Shown here one piece after another: positions 1-10,574 of a DNA stretch of 64,000 nucleotides; position 1 is the first letter of the stretch, and each line of letters opens with the position of its first letter. The notes beneath the pieces were generated by a model. It saw only the letters and a list, made by a program, of their open reading frames with translations, ran no database searches and was not told the origin of the DNA. Both the position numbers and the translations under genes were made by a program. The stretch lies in the NCBI RefSeq assembly GCF_020184175.1, contig NW_026082998.1, forward strand, positions 1 through 64,000, in the 5' to 3' direction. This DNA comes from Aphis gossypii (taxonomy: Eukaryota > Arthropoda > Insecta > Hemiptera > Aphididae).

Positions 1-211
1 AAAGTTCAATATTGAAATACATAGGATTGTTAAAAATTATGAAATTATAGTAAATGAATATACAAATAAAATTGCTGTACGTTCCAAATGGAAATACTAG
101 GTAAAATTAATTAAGATTTAAATAAAAAAGAAAATACAGATTAATATTGAATAATAAGATAAAATACAAATAAATAAAGTTTATACAGAGGATAAACAAT
201 GATATTATAGT

Positions 212-667
212 TTACGAATATAAGTGGTAGTTTATAATATTGAGTGTATCCCTTAGAATACATAGACATATTTTTACTAGATCAGAGATATTTAGTCCAT
301 GGGTTCTGAAAAAACTTCTCAGAAAGCAAGATGCGGTTCCTCGGGCCCCAAACCATAAACCCACGACGTCCCAGTTGTTGATGTTGTATTGGTTCTTAAG
401 TATGGGGACGCATGGTTGGTATATCGCCCTCTCTTCCTCGTCCACTGCTGTATCTTGTAGGGGGTTATTTGTTTCCCAACGAATTGTTGGGTCTAAAATG
501 AGTCCATGGTTTTTTATCCTGTCCAGCACTATAATATCAGCGCGACGGTTTTGGGTGATGCCGTCATTAGTTGTTAGAAAAAAATTACTTTTGATAGTTT
601 TATCAAACTTAAATGTAAGAACATTATTCAGGGAGTCTTTTAGGGTTTTAATGATATTATTATAATT
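212..667 (-). pseudogene. C-terminal fragment of a non-LTR retrotransposon reverse transcriptase (nuclease-like tail)
   Basis: The minus strand is open for about 150 codons from 667 to a stop at 212. It carries NRRADII near the start, then GLILDPTIRWE and VGLWFGARGT. This arrangement is familiar from the region after the reverse transcriptase domain in insect LINEs that have a restriction-enzyme-like endonuclease. The two acidic positions (RAD and ILD) fit such a nuclease core, but that is inference. No reverse transcriptase palm lies upstream and the frame closes at 668, so this is a 5'-truncated copy. There is no obvious poly(A) tail or target duplication. The class assignment is moderately sure; the exact clade is not. 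Confidence 0.5.
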
Positions 668-881
668 TTAAAGTGCGTTATGAGCATTTTAAAGTAGTAA
701 TATTTTACATAGCTATAACTCGTTTTAAAAAAATAATTTCAATAAAATCCTATAAAATGCCTAAAATAATATTTATACCTTTAAGTTTTAATAATATGTA
801 AATTTACTCTAATATTAAAGATAATAACATAAAATTCATTCCACAGAACACAGATTTACTATGTTGATCATAAGTAGATAC

Positions 882-2789
882 CTAAGTCATAGACAATACA
901 TACGGATATGACATCCTCTTAAGAGAAAAAAATTGATATGGAAATATATTTAATCGGCTTGAAATGGTCTTACTTTTAACAATTTTGATTATTGAGGAAT
1001 CTCCAATTTTTGTTACTATGTCTTTCTCTCGACCTGTCCATGTGCATTTTATAGCATATTCGTCTTTGAATAGTTTACCTAATGTTTTTTTTACATGATC
1101 TTTTGAATCTACACCTCCAACAGTTTTGATAAAATATTCCTGAATATTTAAAAAATACTTATTTACTTTTGATGATGGCAAATAAAATTATATGACAGAA
1201 TAAAGAAAATATATTTCACTGTACCAGTTTTTCTGTAAAGTCAGAATGATTCATTATTAGATTTTCAATCATTGAAAATTGTAATAGATCGTTCATGGGA
1301 AAATTAATTAAAAGTGCATCATCTAAAATAACGCCATGATTTAAATAAAGTGCATCTTTATTTTTTAAATATTTTTCTATAGTTTCAACTTTTGAGAGTA
1401 TACGCTCTAACATTAACATTTAAAGATTGTGTTGTCCTTTTACTAAATTATCAAATGTATCTGATTGCAACTGATACACATTTTAGTTTAGGTACTATTT
1501 ATTCAATCCAAAATCATAACAAGATAGTATTAAAAACAAGATTTAATCAAAATGGAAGGGGAGGTGTCAAAAAAATACTTAGAAAATCTTTGTCAAAATT
1601 ATAATAAATTTAATAATATAACACTTGAAAAGAGGAGGATCTGGACTTGAAGTCCATCTCCAAGTTACTAGAATGTGCTTCTGTAATAGGTAATAATATA
1701 ATATTTAAATATGCAACAAGTAAAATTATTATAGGAGAATGTCAACTCATACTACGTTAGCCCTTTAAGAGTACACTATATAGTTTTTATTCCTCAGTAG
1801 AAAAGTTTTTGAATTATTTAAATAGGTATATTATCTAGACCAGTGGTGCGAATGTAGGGGTCGCGACCCCTAAGGGGGTCGTGAAATTTTTTGGGGGGGT
1901 CGCCAAAAATTTTACACCAAATGGAAAAGTTATATACTCGTATTATATAGTATGTATATTATTTTATACATTTATTTTATTTCTATATTTTAATTTAGAA
2001 ATATTAAAATTAACGATTTAATTTATATGAATAATATGTTTGTATTAAATGTATACATTAATACTATTGAGTAAATATATATTATAATTTTGGGGGTCGT
2101 GGACCAAAAAAGATTGCGCACCACTGATCTAGACGGTATTAACAAATGAATGGAGCAATGATTTTAGTAATATAATAATAATTAATTATACTAATATTTA
2201 CTATTTGAAATAAAAAAAATAGATTCAAATACTCACGGTTTTTTCGTTCAAGTCTACAATATCAGTTGGATTAGATTCATTAACAAAATTACAATTGTTG
2301 TTAGACTGTATGTTACGAAGCATTATTGTATTCTCAATTTCACTGTTTATATAGCTTTCCATATTAGATATCTATAAATTAACCACCCCCAACGTTTGAT
2401 AATTAAGCATTATTTCGAAAATTTATGCTGTACATACACAAAAAAAAACACACATCATTATAAATTAATACATTTATCACTTCGTTCAGAATTTAAAACC
2501 AATCCAATGACAGTGGTTTGTGCACTTAAAATACAAATAGAATAATTAATAATAATATTTAATTACTCAGGTATAAAATGTCTGTACAAATTTTGAAATA
2601 TGGTTATTATCTTTGAAAATCGTCAGTATGGTTTATATTATTCTATAGACTAAAGTTATTTAATACAATAGATTTATTATATTTGTACTTACTTTTTTAA
2701 ATCGATGTATGGCACTAATATTTCCTTTATTTTTCTTTCTTTTGGATAAAAGAGTTTTAGTTTTTTTTCCATAATGCCAGTCCTTTTTA
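882..2789 (-). CDS. Partial DUF4806-like multi-exon gene
   Basis: Coding pieces on the minus strand look like exons of one gene. The piece at about 2692-2789 starts after TTGACAG, encodes a basic DWHYGKKTK stretch and ends at GTAAGT. The piece at 2236-2373 follows TTTATAG and ends at GTGAGT. The piece at 1216-1419 is a coiled-coil-like helix (LERILSKVETIEKYLKNK). The piece at 882-1181 carries IKTVGG, a LGKLF helix and CTWTGR, the signature order of the DUF4806 domain that is expanded in aphids and other insects. The function of that family is unknown. The phases of the last two junctions do not fit a simple GT-AG model, so a frameshift or a missed exon is possible. The N-terminal exon should lie beyond 2800. 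This is the only candidate non-transposon gene in the window. Confidence 0.5.
1841..2126. mobile_element. hAT-type MITE with 8-bp target duplication
   Basis: The 286-bp element starts with CAGTGGTGCG and ends with CGCACCACTG, a perfect 10-bp terminal inverted repeat. ATCTAGAC occurs on both sides (1833-1840 and 2127-2134), an exact 8-bp duplication as hAT transposases make. The inner ends are rich in G or C (GGGGGTCGC and its counterpart) and the middle is AT-rich with no ORF. It sits between two exon-like pieces of the DUF4806-like gene. Confidence 0.9.
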
Positions 2790-3213
2790 CTGTCAATAGT
2801 ATTAATTATTAAATATGACAAATATGTTTTATACAAAAAAATCTCTCCCTAGGGACTACACAATAGTTTCAAACAACAGCAGACGCTAGACTAATCAAAA
2901 TTTGAAATTTGAAAATAAAAGTAAGAATATTACTTTTAGTCGCGGTAGAATATTAATAAAGTACCGGCGACTGATCAAAATAGGTACGATATGCAATAAT
3001 AATTATTATAATATAATATTATTATATTGTGCCCACCGCCAGCACGCGTGTTGTTATCTTATATATTCCAGGAATCAATTATTGGTAATTTATTTTCAAT
3101 TAGCACAGGACCGCCGACGCGCCGCGCCGATAAATTTCCGCACGCGCAGGCACATGTCAATAATACAGACTTCATCAAATATACGCCATACTATTCAAAT
3201 GACAAAAATGCCA

Positions 3214-3516
3214 AAAAGCTAGAGAAAACTGTGGGACTTGTGCTTGTCGGATTTTAATTTTGAAAATGGATATTGATTAGTCATTGTGTTAATTAGGGTA
3301 TGGCCGTGGGGATTTTATATATTTAAATTCATCGATAAAATATCGACAATTTAAAAAATAAGAATTTTGGTATTTTATTTATTTAAGTACGCCATTAATT
3401 TTAGTAAAAATGATAAATTTCCATGGCCATGCTTTAGTAGAGTTGTTGGAGATTTTAAATTAGTTTTCAAAATTAAAATCCGTCAAATCCAAGTCCTACA
3501 GTTTTCTCTAGCTTTT
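3214..3516. repeat. Inverted repeat of about 54 bp arms (MITE-like)
   Basis: The left arm, 3214-3266, begins AAAAGCTAGAGAAAACTG and ends TTTTAATTTTGAAAA. The right arm, 3463-3516, is its reverse complement with a few mismatches. The 196-bp middle has no ORF. No target duplication could be fixed at the arm ends, so the class of the element is open. Confidence 0.7.
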
Positions 3517-4115
3517 GACCTGTTTTACGTGATTATTTGTACTTGCTCCAGCCCCCTTAATATTTAATTATTATAAAACAGAAACGAAACAGAAACGAGC
3601 ACAGAAATAAAACAAAATAAAATTTACCGTAGGTACGTTTATATAAAAGTAGACAAACATCGACTGACGACAGATGAGTAAGGTATAATATTATTTTTCT
3701 TTAAATTGTATACGCGATACGATTAGTTTAACAATAAAAGATCAAATTTATGATCTAGTCAGCCGATAAAGGACAATCATGATTTTTATATTACAAATCT
3801 ATCTTAACTTAGGTAGGTAGTAGGTTCCTACTAATTTGTACTGTGTCATTTCTTATCAACATGGTTATTATAGAGTTTATATGAGGGTCTATCGTCAATG
3901 TATTCTATATGTATTCTATGTATCTACCTTATACCCAGCTATATGGTAGAAGTATATGAGTACCTATATGGCTATACATATATTTATGTGTGTGCTAACA
4001 GTATCATTTTGTAATTTTTTCCATAACATATTATTAATTATTAGGTTTACGAGAACAAAAAAAACATCATTGTAAAACTCAAATTCTAAAAAAAATTTCG
4101 TCGGTGACATTTCGG

Positions 4116-4165
4116 GGGGGGGGGGGGTCCGGACCCCATGGACCCCCCCTGGCTACGTCCCTGCC
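4116..4165. repeat. Terminal segment of a DNA transposon (GGGTCC...GGCTACGTCCCTG)
   Basis: A run of thirteen G is followed by GTCCGGACCCCATGGACC, a C run and GGCTACGTCCCTG. Read in reverse this is CAGGGACGTAGCC followed by homopolymer-rich palindromic sequence, a form common at insect DNA-transposon ends. The matching second end was not found nearby. Confidence 0.35.
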
Positions 4166-4517
4166 CATGTTACGATTTTACTCTTGCCCCGATCTGTATT
4201 TTTACTGGGGAAAGTGTATAATCGAAAAAAACAACGTAAAAATACGTCAAATATGAAAAATAGACATGTGAATCTTAAAGTAAACATAATATAAAGTAAT
4301 TTTACCTTTTCGTAAATTCAAAATTAAATATTTGTGTTATCAAAAAAAATATTTGAAAACACGTCTCTATAGAAATATACGATATGCTTTTGTAAAAAAA
4401 TATATTTTGTGATAACAGTATGATAGATGCTAGTACACTTTACCATACATGAATCCAAAGGTCCATACATTTCATAGTCATCTGCTATATGAAGTAATTC
4501 ATGAATATTATGTGAAA

Positions 4518-6205
4518 TTAAGTGACTACTATAAATTTGTTCAAACGTTTCAACAAAGTATATAAGAGTAATAAGAGTAATAAGTCTCGAGCAAATTGTA
4601 AGTAGGAAGAAAAATAAGGACTCAGAAGTATAATCATTGCAACATTTAGAGACATAAAATGTTTAAAACATTCATTAGAAATATAATTTTTTACAACTAT
4701 TGGACCAGCATATAAAAGAAATGTCCGTAGTTCAGTAGCTTTCCAGCGTGCAATTTCTTCTAATCCTCTAGGTTTTCTGGAAAATTCACATGGAAATGAA
4801 CTTTTTAAGTTTTTAATAGAATCTGACAAAATATGTACTTTATGTGATGGTAATCTAACACTTAAAGGTCCTTTCATCCATAATTTTATTAGTTTTTTCA
4901 TAGCACCAAGGCAAACCAAATGCATATAGTCTAATGAAAAATTAGATACTACATTAAATCCTGGCAAATCGACAATACAAGAAATATTAGTTGAATCTGA
5001 GTGATACTCTTCTTGAACTCTGTGAATATATTCATCTTGAGTTCTTACAGCTGTGTAATAATCCGACCATATTACTTTATTTATTATTTTATTACCTTGA
5101 GCTGATACTGTTTGCAATAATTTCATATATCCAATTTATAGATCTAGTATTATGTTCTTGTTATATGAATTCGTAGAATTAAAATACATATATTATTTAT
5201 ATTATTTATAGATCTAGTTATATAAATTTTTAGAAAGCAAATACGCATTCAATAATCGTGTCTTAGTAAACACGAAACTTGTGTTCCGGTTTACCATGAC
5301 ACACGCGTATATTTTGGGACTACGTCCATGATTAGTTTAATATAAAAAGGGTTGTGGTAGTATTAAGATTCAGACATAGTTAAGCCTCAAGTACGCATGG
5401 ACCGGTGGCGTTGTTCTATACTTAACAACACATCGGGCTAGCCTTTATTATTATTATTTTACTTTGTCTCAGTTAATAAATAACTTGATTTTCAAACTTA
5501 TAAAAAACGAGTTGTTTATTTACTAAAAATTTCCTACGCTCTATGAAGAAGATAGACGACAAAGTGGACTTCGTCGTTAAATCGTGTTGAGCCATCTTCA
5601 CCAGGACCGGCTCACTACAGCTGGCTGAATTACGGATTGACTAGACGGAAAACAAGTTCTATTATGTAAATACTCTCCCTCTATTTTACAACGGGTACAA
5701 GAGAAAAATCCACAATGCCCTTTCACTTTTAACACGAATGACTTAGCTGGTGAGTCACAACAGATAAAATGAATAGTTACCTTGTATAATTTGTTATTGA
5801 CTGTAATATCATTCAAAATTAATTGTTTTGCTTCAGAAACAAAGTCAAAAATAAAGTCATTGCTGTCTGCTGGTTTTTCTGTCCCAAGATAAATACCAAT
5901 AGGAAAAACTGCATTATTATTTGGTACATCCTAATATTATTAATAATATTAATATCCTAATATTGGCCAGAACTGATGAGATGTACTTTTTGAAATTGTT
6001 AGTCTATCAATACCAACAGCAATTTTAATAACATTTACTGAAGGATTATCTAAATAGACTGAAGATTTAGAACTATAGATAATTCCATTCTTTAGGCCAA
6101 AATGATAATATCGACCAAGATTTACTGATCTTATACTACTCATAGAAATCAACTTATTGTTAGTATTCAGAATGGTTCTAGAATCTTTAGGTTATTCGGA
6201 AAAAC
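4518..6205 (-). pseudogene. CACTA (EnSpm)-type transposase, broken
   Basis: Three pieces on the minus strand follow the order of insect CACTA transposases. The first is at about 6205-5949, with RYYHFGLKNGI and GIDRLTISKS. The next, at 5940-5598, has FPIGIYLG and KGHCGFFSCTRC, including a CxxC. The last, at 5126-4518, has YMHLVCLGAMKKL, RKPRGLEEIARWKATE and LLYAGP. A short AT-rich duplication around 5934-5950 breaks the frame, and about 470 bp of unrelated sequence (5127-5597) separates the last two pieces. The C-terminal end after SLNVAMIIL is scrambled. No CACTA terminal repeats were seen. The family call is confident from the motif order; the gene is certainly dead. Confidence 0.8.
5127..5597. 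other. Unassigned insertion or intron within the CACTA relic
   Basis: This stretch interrupts the CACTA frame. TTTATAGATCTAGT occurs twice, near 5135 and 5203. A short hairpin (GTGTCTTAGTAAAC at about 5252 against GTTTACCATGACAC) lies inside. The right part (about 5360-5600) looks LTR-like, with an AATAAA-type stretch, but no TG...CA ends with a duplication could be fixed. Confidence 0.3.
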
Positions 6206-6582
6206 AACTATGTTCTCTTGAGCCAGATAAAAGAGAATTAATAGCATTATGGGGATATGAATATGGGATAAAATTGATTATTAAAATGCCTATGGAATGC
6301 TTCAGCTCCGTTTGTTGTTCTGGGCAAATCATCAGGTTTTCCTGCCCACAGAGATGGATTGAAATTTGAATTAGGTAAATACATATATGATGAAAAAACA
6401 TAATCAGAAAAGTATAATCCATCGGGTGGAGCAATATCTATTAAATTTGAGAATGCTATTTCTATTTCATCAGGTGGCAAGTACAGCAAACCAAAAAAAT
6501 ATTTAAGCCATTTACCTACCTCTGAATTATAATTTTTATACTCCCATAATAATTTACTACTTTTTTGTATTCGACGAAACAC
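6206..6582 (-). pseudogene. MULE-like transposase C-terminal fragment
   Basis: The minus strand is open for about 110 codons. It has WLKYFFGLLYLPPDEI, an aromatic-rich YFSDYVFSSYMYLP segment, then TTNGAEAFHRHFNNQFY. The last motif (TTN.xE.FH..FN..FY) is the usual C-terminal end of a MULE-like transposase family common in aphid genomes. Nothing of the DDE core is present. It abuts the CACTA relic at about 6206 without a visible duplication. Confidence 0.55.
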
Positions 6583-6599
6583 TTACCATGTATACCATG

Positions 6600-7491
6600 C
6601 TGTTGTGCCGATCTGTCTTGTTCTTCGAAAATCTATAAACTTAAGAAGCCAGGCAACGGCTCTCACTAGTTGAAGCCAACTTGAGTAGTGTTGATTAATC
6701 CGATTGACTGATCAATCGCGGTGAGAGCGAGCTTAACCACTTGTCTTTCTGGTAATGTTTCTTCATCCGGTAGTGTTATTACTGAATGCTCCCAACCATC
6801 ATTGCTGTGGCTCAACCACTGTGGTCCATTCCACCATAACTCAGAGACTTTTAGTTCTTGTGCCAATACTTCTCTGGATAGCATGTCAGCTGGATTGTCT
6901 GCAGTCCCTACATGTCTCCATTGTTGTGCATTGGTTAGCTCAAGTATTTGGTCTACGCGATTTGCGACGTAGGTTTTAAATCTAGTCGCTTCACTCCGGA
7001 TCCATTCCAATGCCACCATGGAATCTGTCCAGAGGTAGAAATCTTGACATCTCATTCCCATGCTGCTGTTACCTTTTCTGCCAACTGCGCTAACATCAGA
7101 GCGCCTCAAAGTTCTAAACGCGGTATTGTGGCTTCCTTGATTTTGAATATAACAGCCGTGAACACCACCGCTGTTCATTTTGGTCTTTATTTCGCACATA
7201 GATGCATGCACCATAAACTTCCGAAGCGTCAAAATTCCGTACACCTCAATATGATCGCTCATGAATGGCTTGCACTTCCTGGGGATCGATAATGTCTCGA
7301 GTTCCTCGAACTGTTTGTAGAATCGAAGCCACTTCTCTCTTATATGTTTTGGTATAGATTGGTTCCAGCCTATCTTTTTTTATCACAGTTGCTGTAAGAA
7401 TATATTTTCTTTAATTAGTACCGGCGTTAAAAACCCCAATGGATCGAAAATCCTGTTAAGATCTGATAACAATATTCTTTTTGTACATCTT
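6600..7491 (-). pseudogene. BEL/Pao pol relic, RNase H part
   Basis: Reading down from 7478, the minus strand gives IFDPLGFLTPVLI (end of the reverse transcriptase palm), then an RNase H segment with FYLWTDSMVALEWI, RVDQILELT, WRHVGTADNPADMLSR and LWWNGPQWL. That order is diagnostic for BEL/Pao retrotransposons. A second frame after 6680 continues with VRAVAWLLKFIDF, the start of the integrase linker, so a frameshift lies there. The piece matches the reverse transcriptase piece at 10204-10573; the LINE at 7492-10203 was inserted between them. Confidence 0.85.
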
Positions 7492-7680
7492 TGTGTGTGT
7501 GTGTGTGTGTGTGTGTGGGCACTTCGCTCCAGGTTGGCCTTCCTTCCCCTCCACCAACGTATCATTTATTAAATAAACATCCATGTATATAAATAATAAA
7601 AACAACAAAATAGGGGGCTTTTAACACCCTCGTTTCGGCCTTAGGCCCACATTTTACCAACTTAACTTAGCTAACTTACT

Positions 7681-8395
7681 TTATAATTTCTTTTTGTCTC
7701 TTCCTTTCCTCCTCCTCCTTAGGTTAGGCCGAATGGGCAGCTCTGGTCCAAGCTCAACTGTGAAGGAGATATATTGGTGTAGACTCATAGAGTAATCCTC
7801 ATAGATTCTCCACTCATGCATATCCCGACCTAGCGTATCCGATATAAAAGTGATGTCGATATAAGACTTAGACACCCCGCAAATCAAGACTCTAATAAAT
7901 GTTGGTGTGTCCCCACTGTTGCAGGCCATCAGTCCATTGGAGGCCATGAAGTCGGTGAGTAGTCGCCCTTTTTTGTCTTCGCTAGTTCCACCCTGTATCG
8001 GAGATTTCGCATTAAAGTCCTGCGTCTTTTACGGTACCCTCGGCGCTTCTAACACTCAACTCGAGTCTATCCAAAAAGTTAACGAACAGATTAAGGTCAG
8101 CATTATTCCTTGTTGGTGGCCAATAGCAAGAGTAAATTCTTACACCATCAATCGCAACCCACCGGAAACCAAGTGCATCTGCTTGGCCAACTTCCGTGAC
8201 AAGTAAGTTATCATTGGTGATGATTACCGCTACTCTGCCACACCGATCCATAAAGTTCCTATCCAGACCATTACAAAGGGTTCTATTAGGTTCGGATATT
8301 AGTATGACTCCTGCCTCAATTTGTGATGCAGTTGTCATCATCAAGTCTTCCTCCTCACAACATTCGCCTATATTAATTTGTAAAATCTTAACCAT
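7681..8395 (-). pseudogene. LINE ORF2 endonuclease domain (R1-type), truncated
   Basis: The first piece, 8395-8012, starts MVKILQINIGEC and continues with GVILISEPNR, CGRVAVIIT and VRIYSCYWPP, as in apurinic-type endonucleases of R1-clade LINEs. The second piece, 7947-7681, has PTFIRVLICGVSKSYIDITF followed by DYSMSLHQYISF, where the catalytic SDH triplet of the family reads SLH. The two pieces are out of frame with each other. The frame ends at 7681 where the reverse transcriptase should begin. Confidence 0.75.
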
Positions 8396-8399
8396 CTTC

Positions 8400-9821
8400 A
8401 GGTCGAAATTCTTTCTGTCGGAGAATCTCCCTGAACCCTGTACGCTGCTTTTCGGTCGGTTAACGAAGTGTCCTGCCTTACCGCATCCTCTGTAACAACT
8501 TGAACGATCCGGTCCTTTACATTCCCGTGTATTGTAACCAACTACGAGACATCTAGAACACCGTATAAGGTCTCACCATATACGCACTCGACAACTTACG
8601 AAGCCGACCCGGATATACCCTGAGTCGATAATCTTATTACCAGCCTCTACACTGGCTGTGACTATAGCTTTCTGTTGTCCACGATTTGTCCTTTCCAGGG
8701 TCACTGTCACGTCAGACTCTTCCCCCGTTGCTGAGCGAAAGGCCTGTTCTACTTCCTTTGGAGTCGTGACATCATCTAGTCCAAATACACCAATCCTGGC
8801 TGTTTGCCTAATAATCGAGACTGTGGTAAGCTCCCCAACCGCTTTCTTTAGTGCCGAGTTAATCTTCTCAATGTTCTCCGAACCTTTACGCATTTCTACA
8901 AGGAGATGACCCGCTTCAGTTTTCCGCATTGAGAATATATCTTCGGACAGCTTCTGCAGGGATCGTTCCACCCTAATCTTTTGTACTACTTCGGTATACG
9001 AGAGTTATCCAGTGCTAACGATGATAGCTGGCGCCTTTTTCCAGGTTTTCTTCCTTCGCGGTTTTTTGACTATTTCAACCCAGGGTTTATTCGCTGGAAT
9101 GTTTTCTGGATTTTTGTCCCGTATTTCTTCTGTCTGAGTAACGTCCGTAAATAGACCTCTTTTCTTACTATGCTTATTGCTTAATTTCCATAGTAATCGA
9201 GGAGGGAGTAGGCTTGTTGTCTCCTTCTCTACTATTTATTTGGTGTATATAATATAGCCCAGCTAATTGATCTTTAATTTGAGAAAGTTGCTCCTAGTGA
9301 TTCTGCTTAGCTGATTTTACTGCATCTAATATCAGTTTTTGGATCTCGTTCATCTGGGTACTTAACAGTAATCATTGATCCTTCTGCCTTAACTGTATTT
9401 TTTTCATCTCCGTTTGGATTCGACTTTGAAAATCTATCACAGAAGTTGGACTTTCGGCACTGCTTACCGTAGGTTCCTTGCCCTGTGAGTCCTAGTCTTT
9501 ATTGGCTTCCTTGGAACGTGATATCTTTTTATACTGTTGTTAGACCCTAACCGTATTATTAAGCGTGTCCTTTAGTTTCCTGTGTACATTTTTCGTATTG
9601 ACCGCAAAGTTGTGCATTCCCTAGATATATTCCTTGAGCATGTCCATCAATTTGTCTTCGCTTAGAAGAGTTATATTTATCGTCTCTTTGGGCTTCTCTG
9701 AGTGCGATGCTGTGCCAATACCGGCATTTCGATTTTGCGTGCCTTTAGGTGATAAAGTGCCTTGTCCAGTTTGCGTTCCTTTATCCTCCAGCATTTCCTG
9801 TTTTCGTATTCCGTTGAGCAT
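8400..9821 (-). pseudogene. LINE ORF1 gag-like protein, decayed
   Basis: The best part is 8971-8573, about 130 residues with RIGVFGLDDVTTPKEVEQAF and KAIVTASVEAG, the RRM-like gag domain of R1-clade ORF1. Directly after it (8570-8400) come zinc knuckles reading CSRCLVVGYNTREC, with Asn in place of the usual His, and a second damaged one with CGKAGHFVN. Upstream, 9821-9621 is an isolated open piece of the N-terminal linker. Between 9000 and 9620 the frame is broken many times. Confidence 0.65.
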
Positions 9822-10203
9822 TATCCGTGGTTAATGATACGAAACCTGGGGCGAACCATCCCCAACCGCCTCTCCTGGTGTCCGACCACTCCGAGTAGGG
9901 TGGCCCCAGGACGAGGTTCATTCTTGTGTGTTTGTGATTTCATGTTTGTTTTATGTGGCTAGGCCTCCACTGACGACGGCAATCTCACGTCGTCTGTCTG
10001 ATTACCGGTTCGTAATCTTGACCTGCTAAAACACCAGGGGTCGATCGGTCCTCCGGTGTTGAGCTTGTCCACGACCGCTTATTCGTCCATCCCGAAGGTG
10101 TGGCTTATTCCTCTGCTGTCCTGCATATCTGCAGGACTTTCCCTTATCCGCAACCTGGGGATGCGCCCGGGGGCATGCTCATGCCATTCCGAAGGAAGCC
10201 GAG

Positions 10204-10573
10204 TTTTGTTCATCTTGGGCTCTTAGTTGCCGGTACAGCCTGATATCCAAGCACATCCTGCTGTTTTGGCTTCCAACATAGTCCCAGTGATTTTACTATA
10301 TCATCTGCTTCTATTTTGATTATAAATAATGGCTCATTTTCTGCTGATTCTACGCTTTTAAATATATCCACCGAGTTTGAGCACCATTTTCTAAGCGCAG
10401 TTTGACTGATTCAAAAATGTTGCTGATTTGTGATTGTAACATCTTGCATTTATCTATAGTCTCAGCTCCAGTGATTAGGTAGTCCATATAGAAGTCCCTA
10501 CGTATTGCCTTCGCTGCCCTCGGAAATCTTAGCTTCTTAGCTTCACAGAATAAGTGGAACTGATAATCGCTTC
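10204..10573 (-). pseudogene. BEL/Pao pol relic, reverse transcriptase part
   Basis: Minus-strand translation gives FCEAKKLRFPRAAKAIRRDF, MDYLITGAETI, LRLRKWCSNS and IVKSLGLCWKP followed by DVLGYQAVPA. These are the second half of a BEL/Pao reverse transcriptase, with the usual DD replaced by MDYLITG around the YVDD site, so the catalytic aspartates are not intact. It joins in sequence order to the RNase H relic at 6600-7491. At about 10573 it ends abruptly against an unrelated plus-strand transposase relic. Confidence 0.75.
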
Positions 10574-10574
10574 A

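Larger units (their letters stand above)
2790..4517. other. Non-coding stretch around a small inverted-repeat element
   Basis: No convincing coding sequence is seen on either strand. The stretch holds a hairpin-forming inverted repeat (3214-3516) and a G/C homopolymer-flanked transposon end (4116-4165). The rest is AT-rich. The GC-rich CGCGCCG patch at about 3110-3150 could belong to the promoter of the minus-strand gene to its left, but nothing decides this. Confidence 0.5.
7492..10203 (-). mobile_element. R1-clade LINE, internally deleted, nested in the BEL/Pao relic
   Basis: The segment splits the BEL/Pao frame. It is flanked by TTTTGTACATCTT (7479-7491) and TTTTGTTCATCTT (10204-10216), a 13-bp duplication with one mismatch. 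Its 3' end on the minus strand carries no poly(A); it ends in a dinucleotide (AC)n tail (GT on the plus strand, 7492-7517). Inside are a gag-like ORF1, CCHC knuckles and an endonuclease, then directly a 3' UTR. The whole reverse transcriptase is missing, so an internal deletion removed it while both ends survived. Clade R1 is inferred from the endonuclease and ORF1 type; R1-clade families with AC or ACAY-repeat associations (Mino, Waldo) are known. Confidence 0.75.

Noticed and set aside
6721..7292. Plus-strand frames of 74-114 codons
   Set aside because: They are shadows of the BEL/Pao RNase H gene on the minus strand.
7383..7565. 60-codon minus frame with repeated Thr-His
   Set aside because: The repeat is the translation of the GT/AC microsatellite at the LINE end; only the RIFDPLGFL part is real BEL/Pao sequence.
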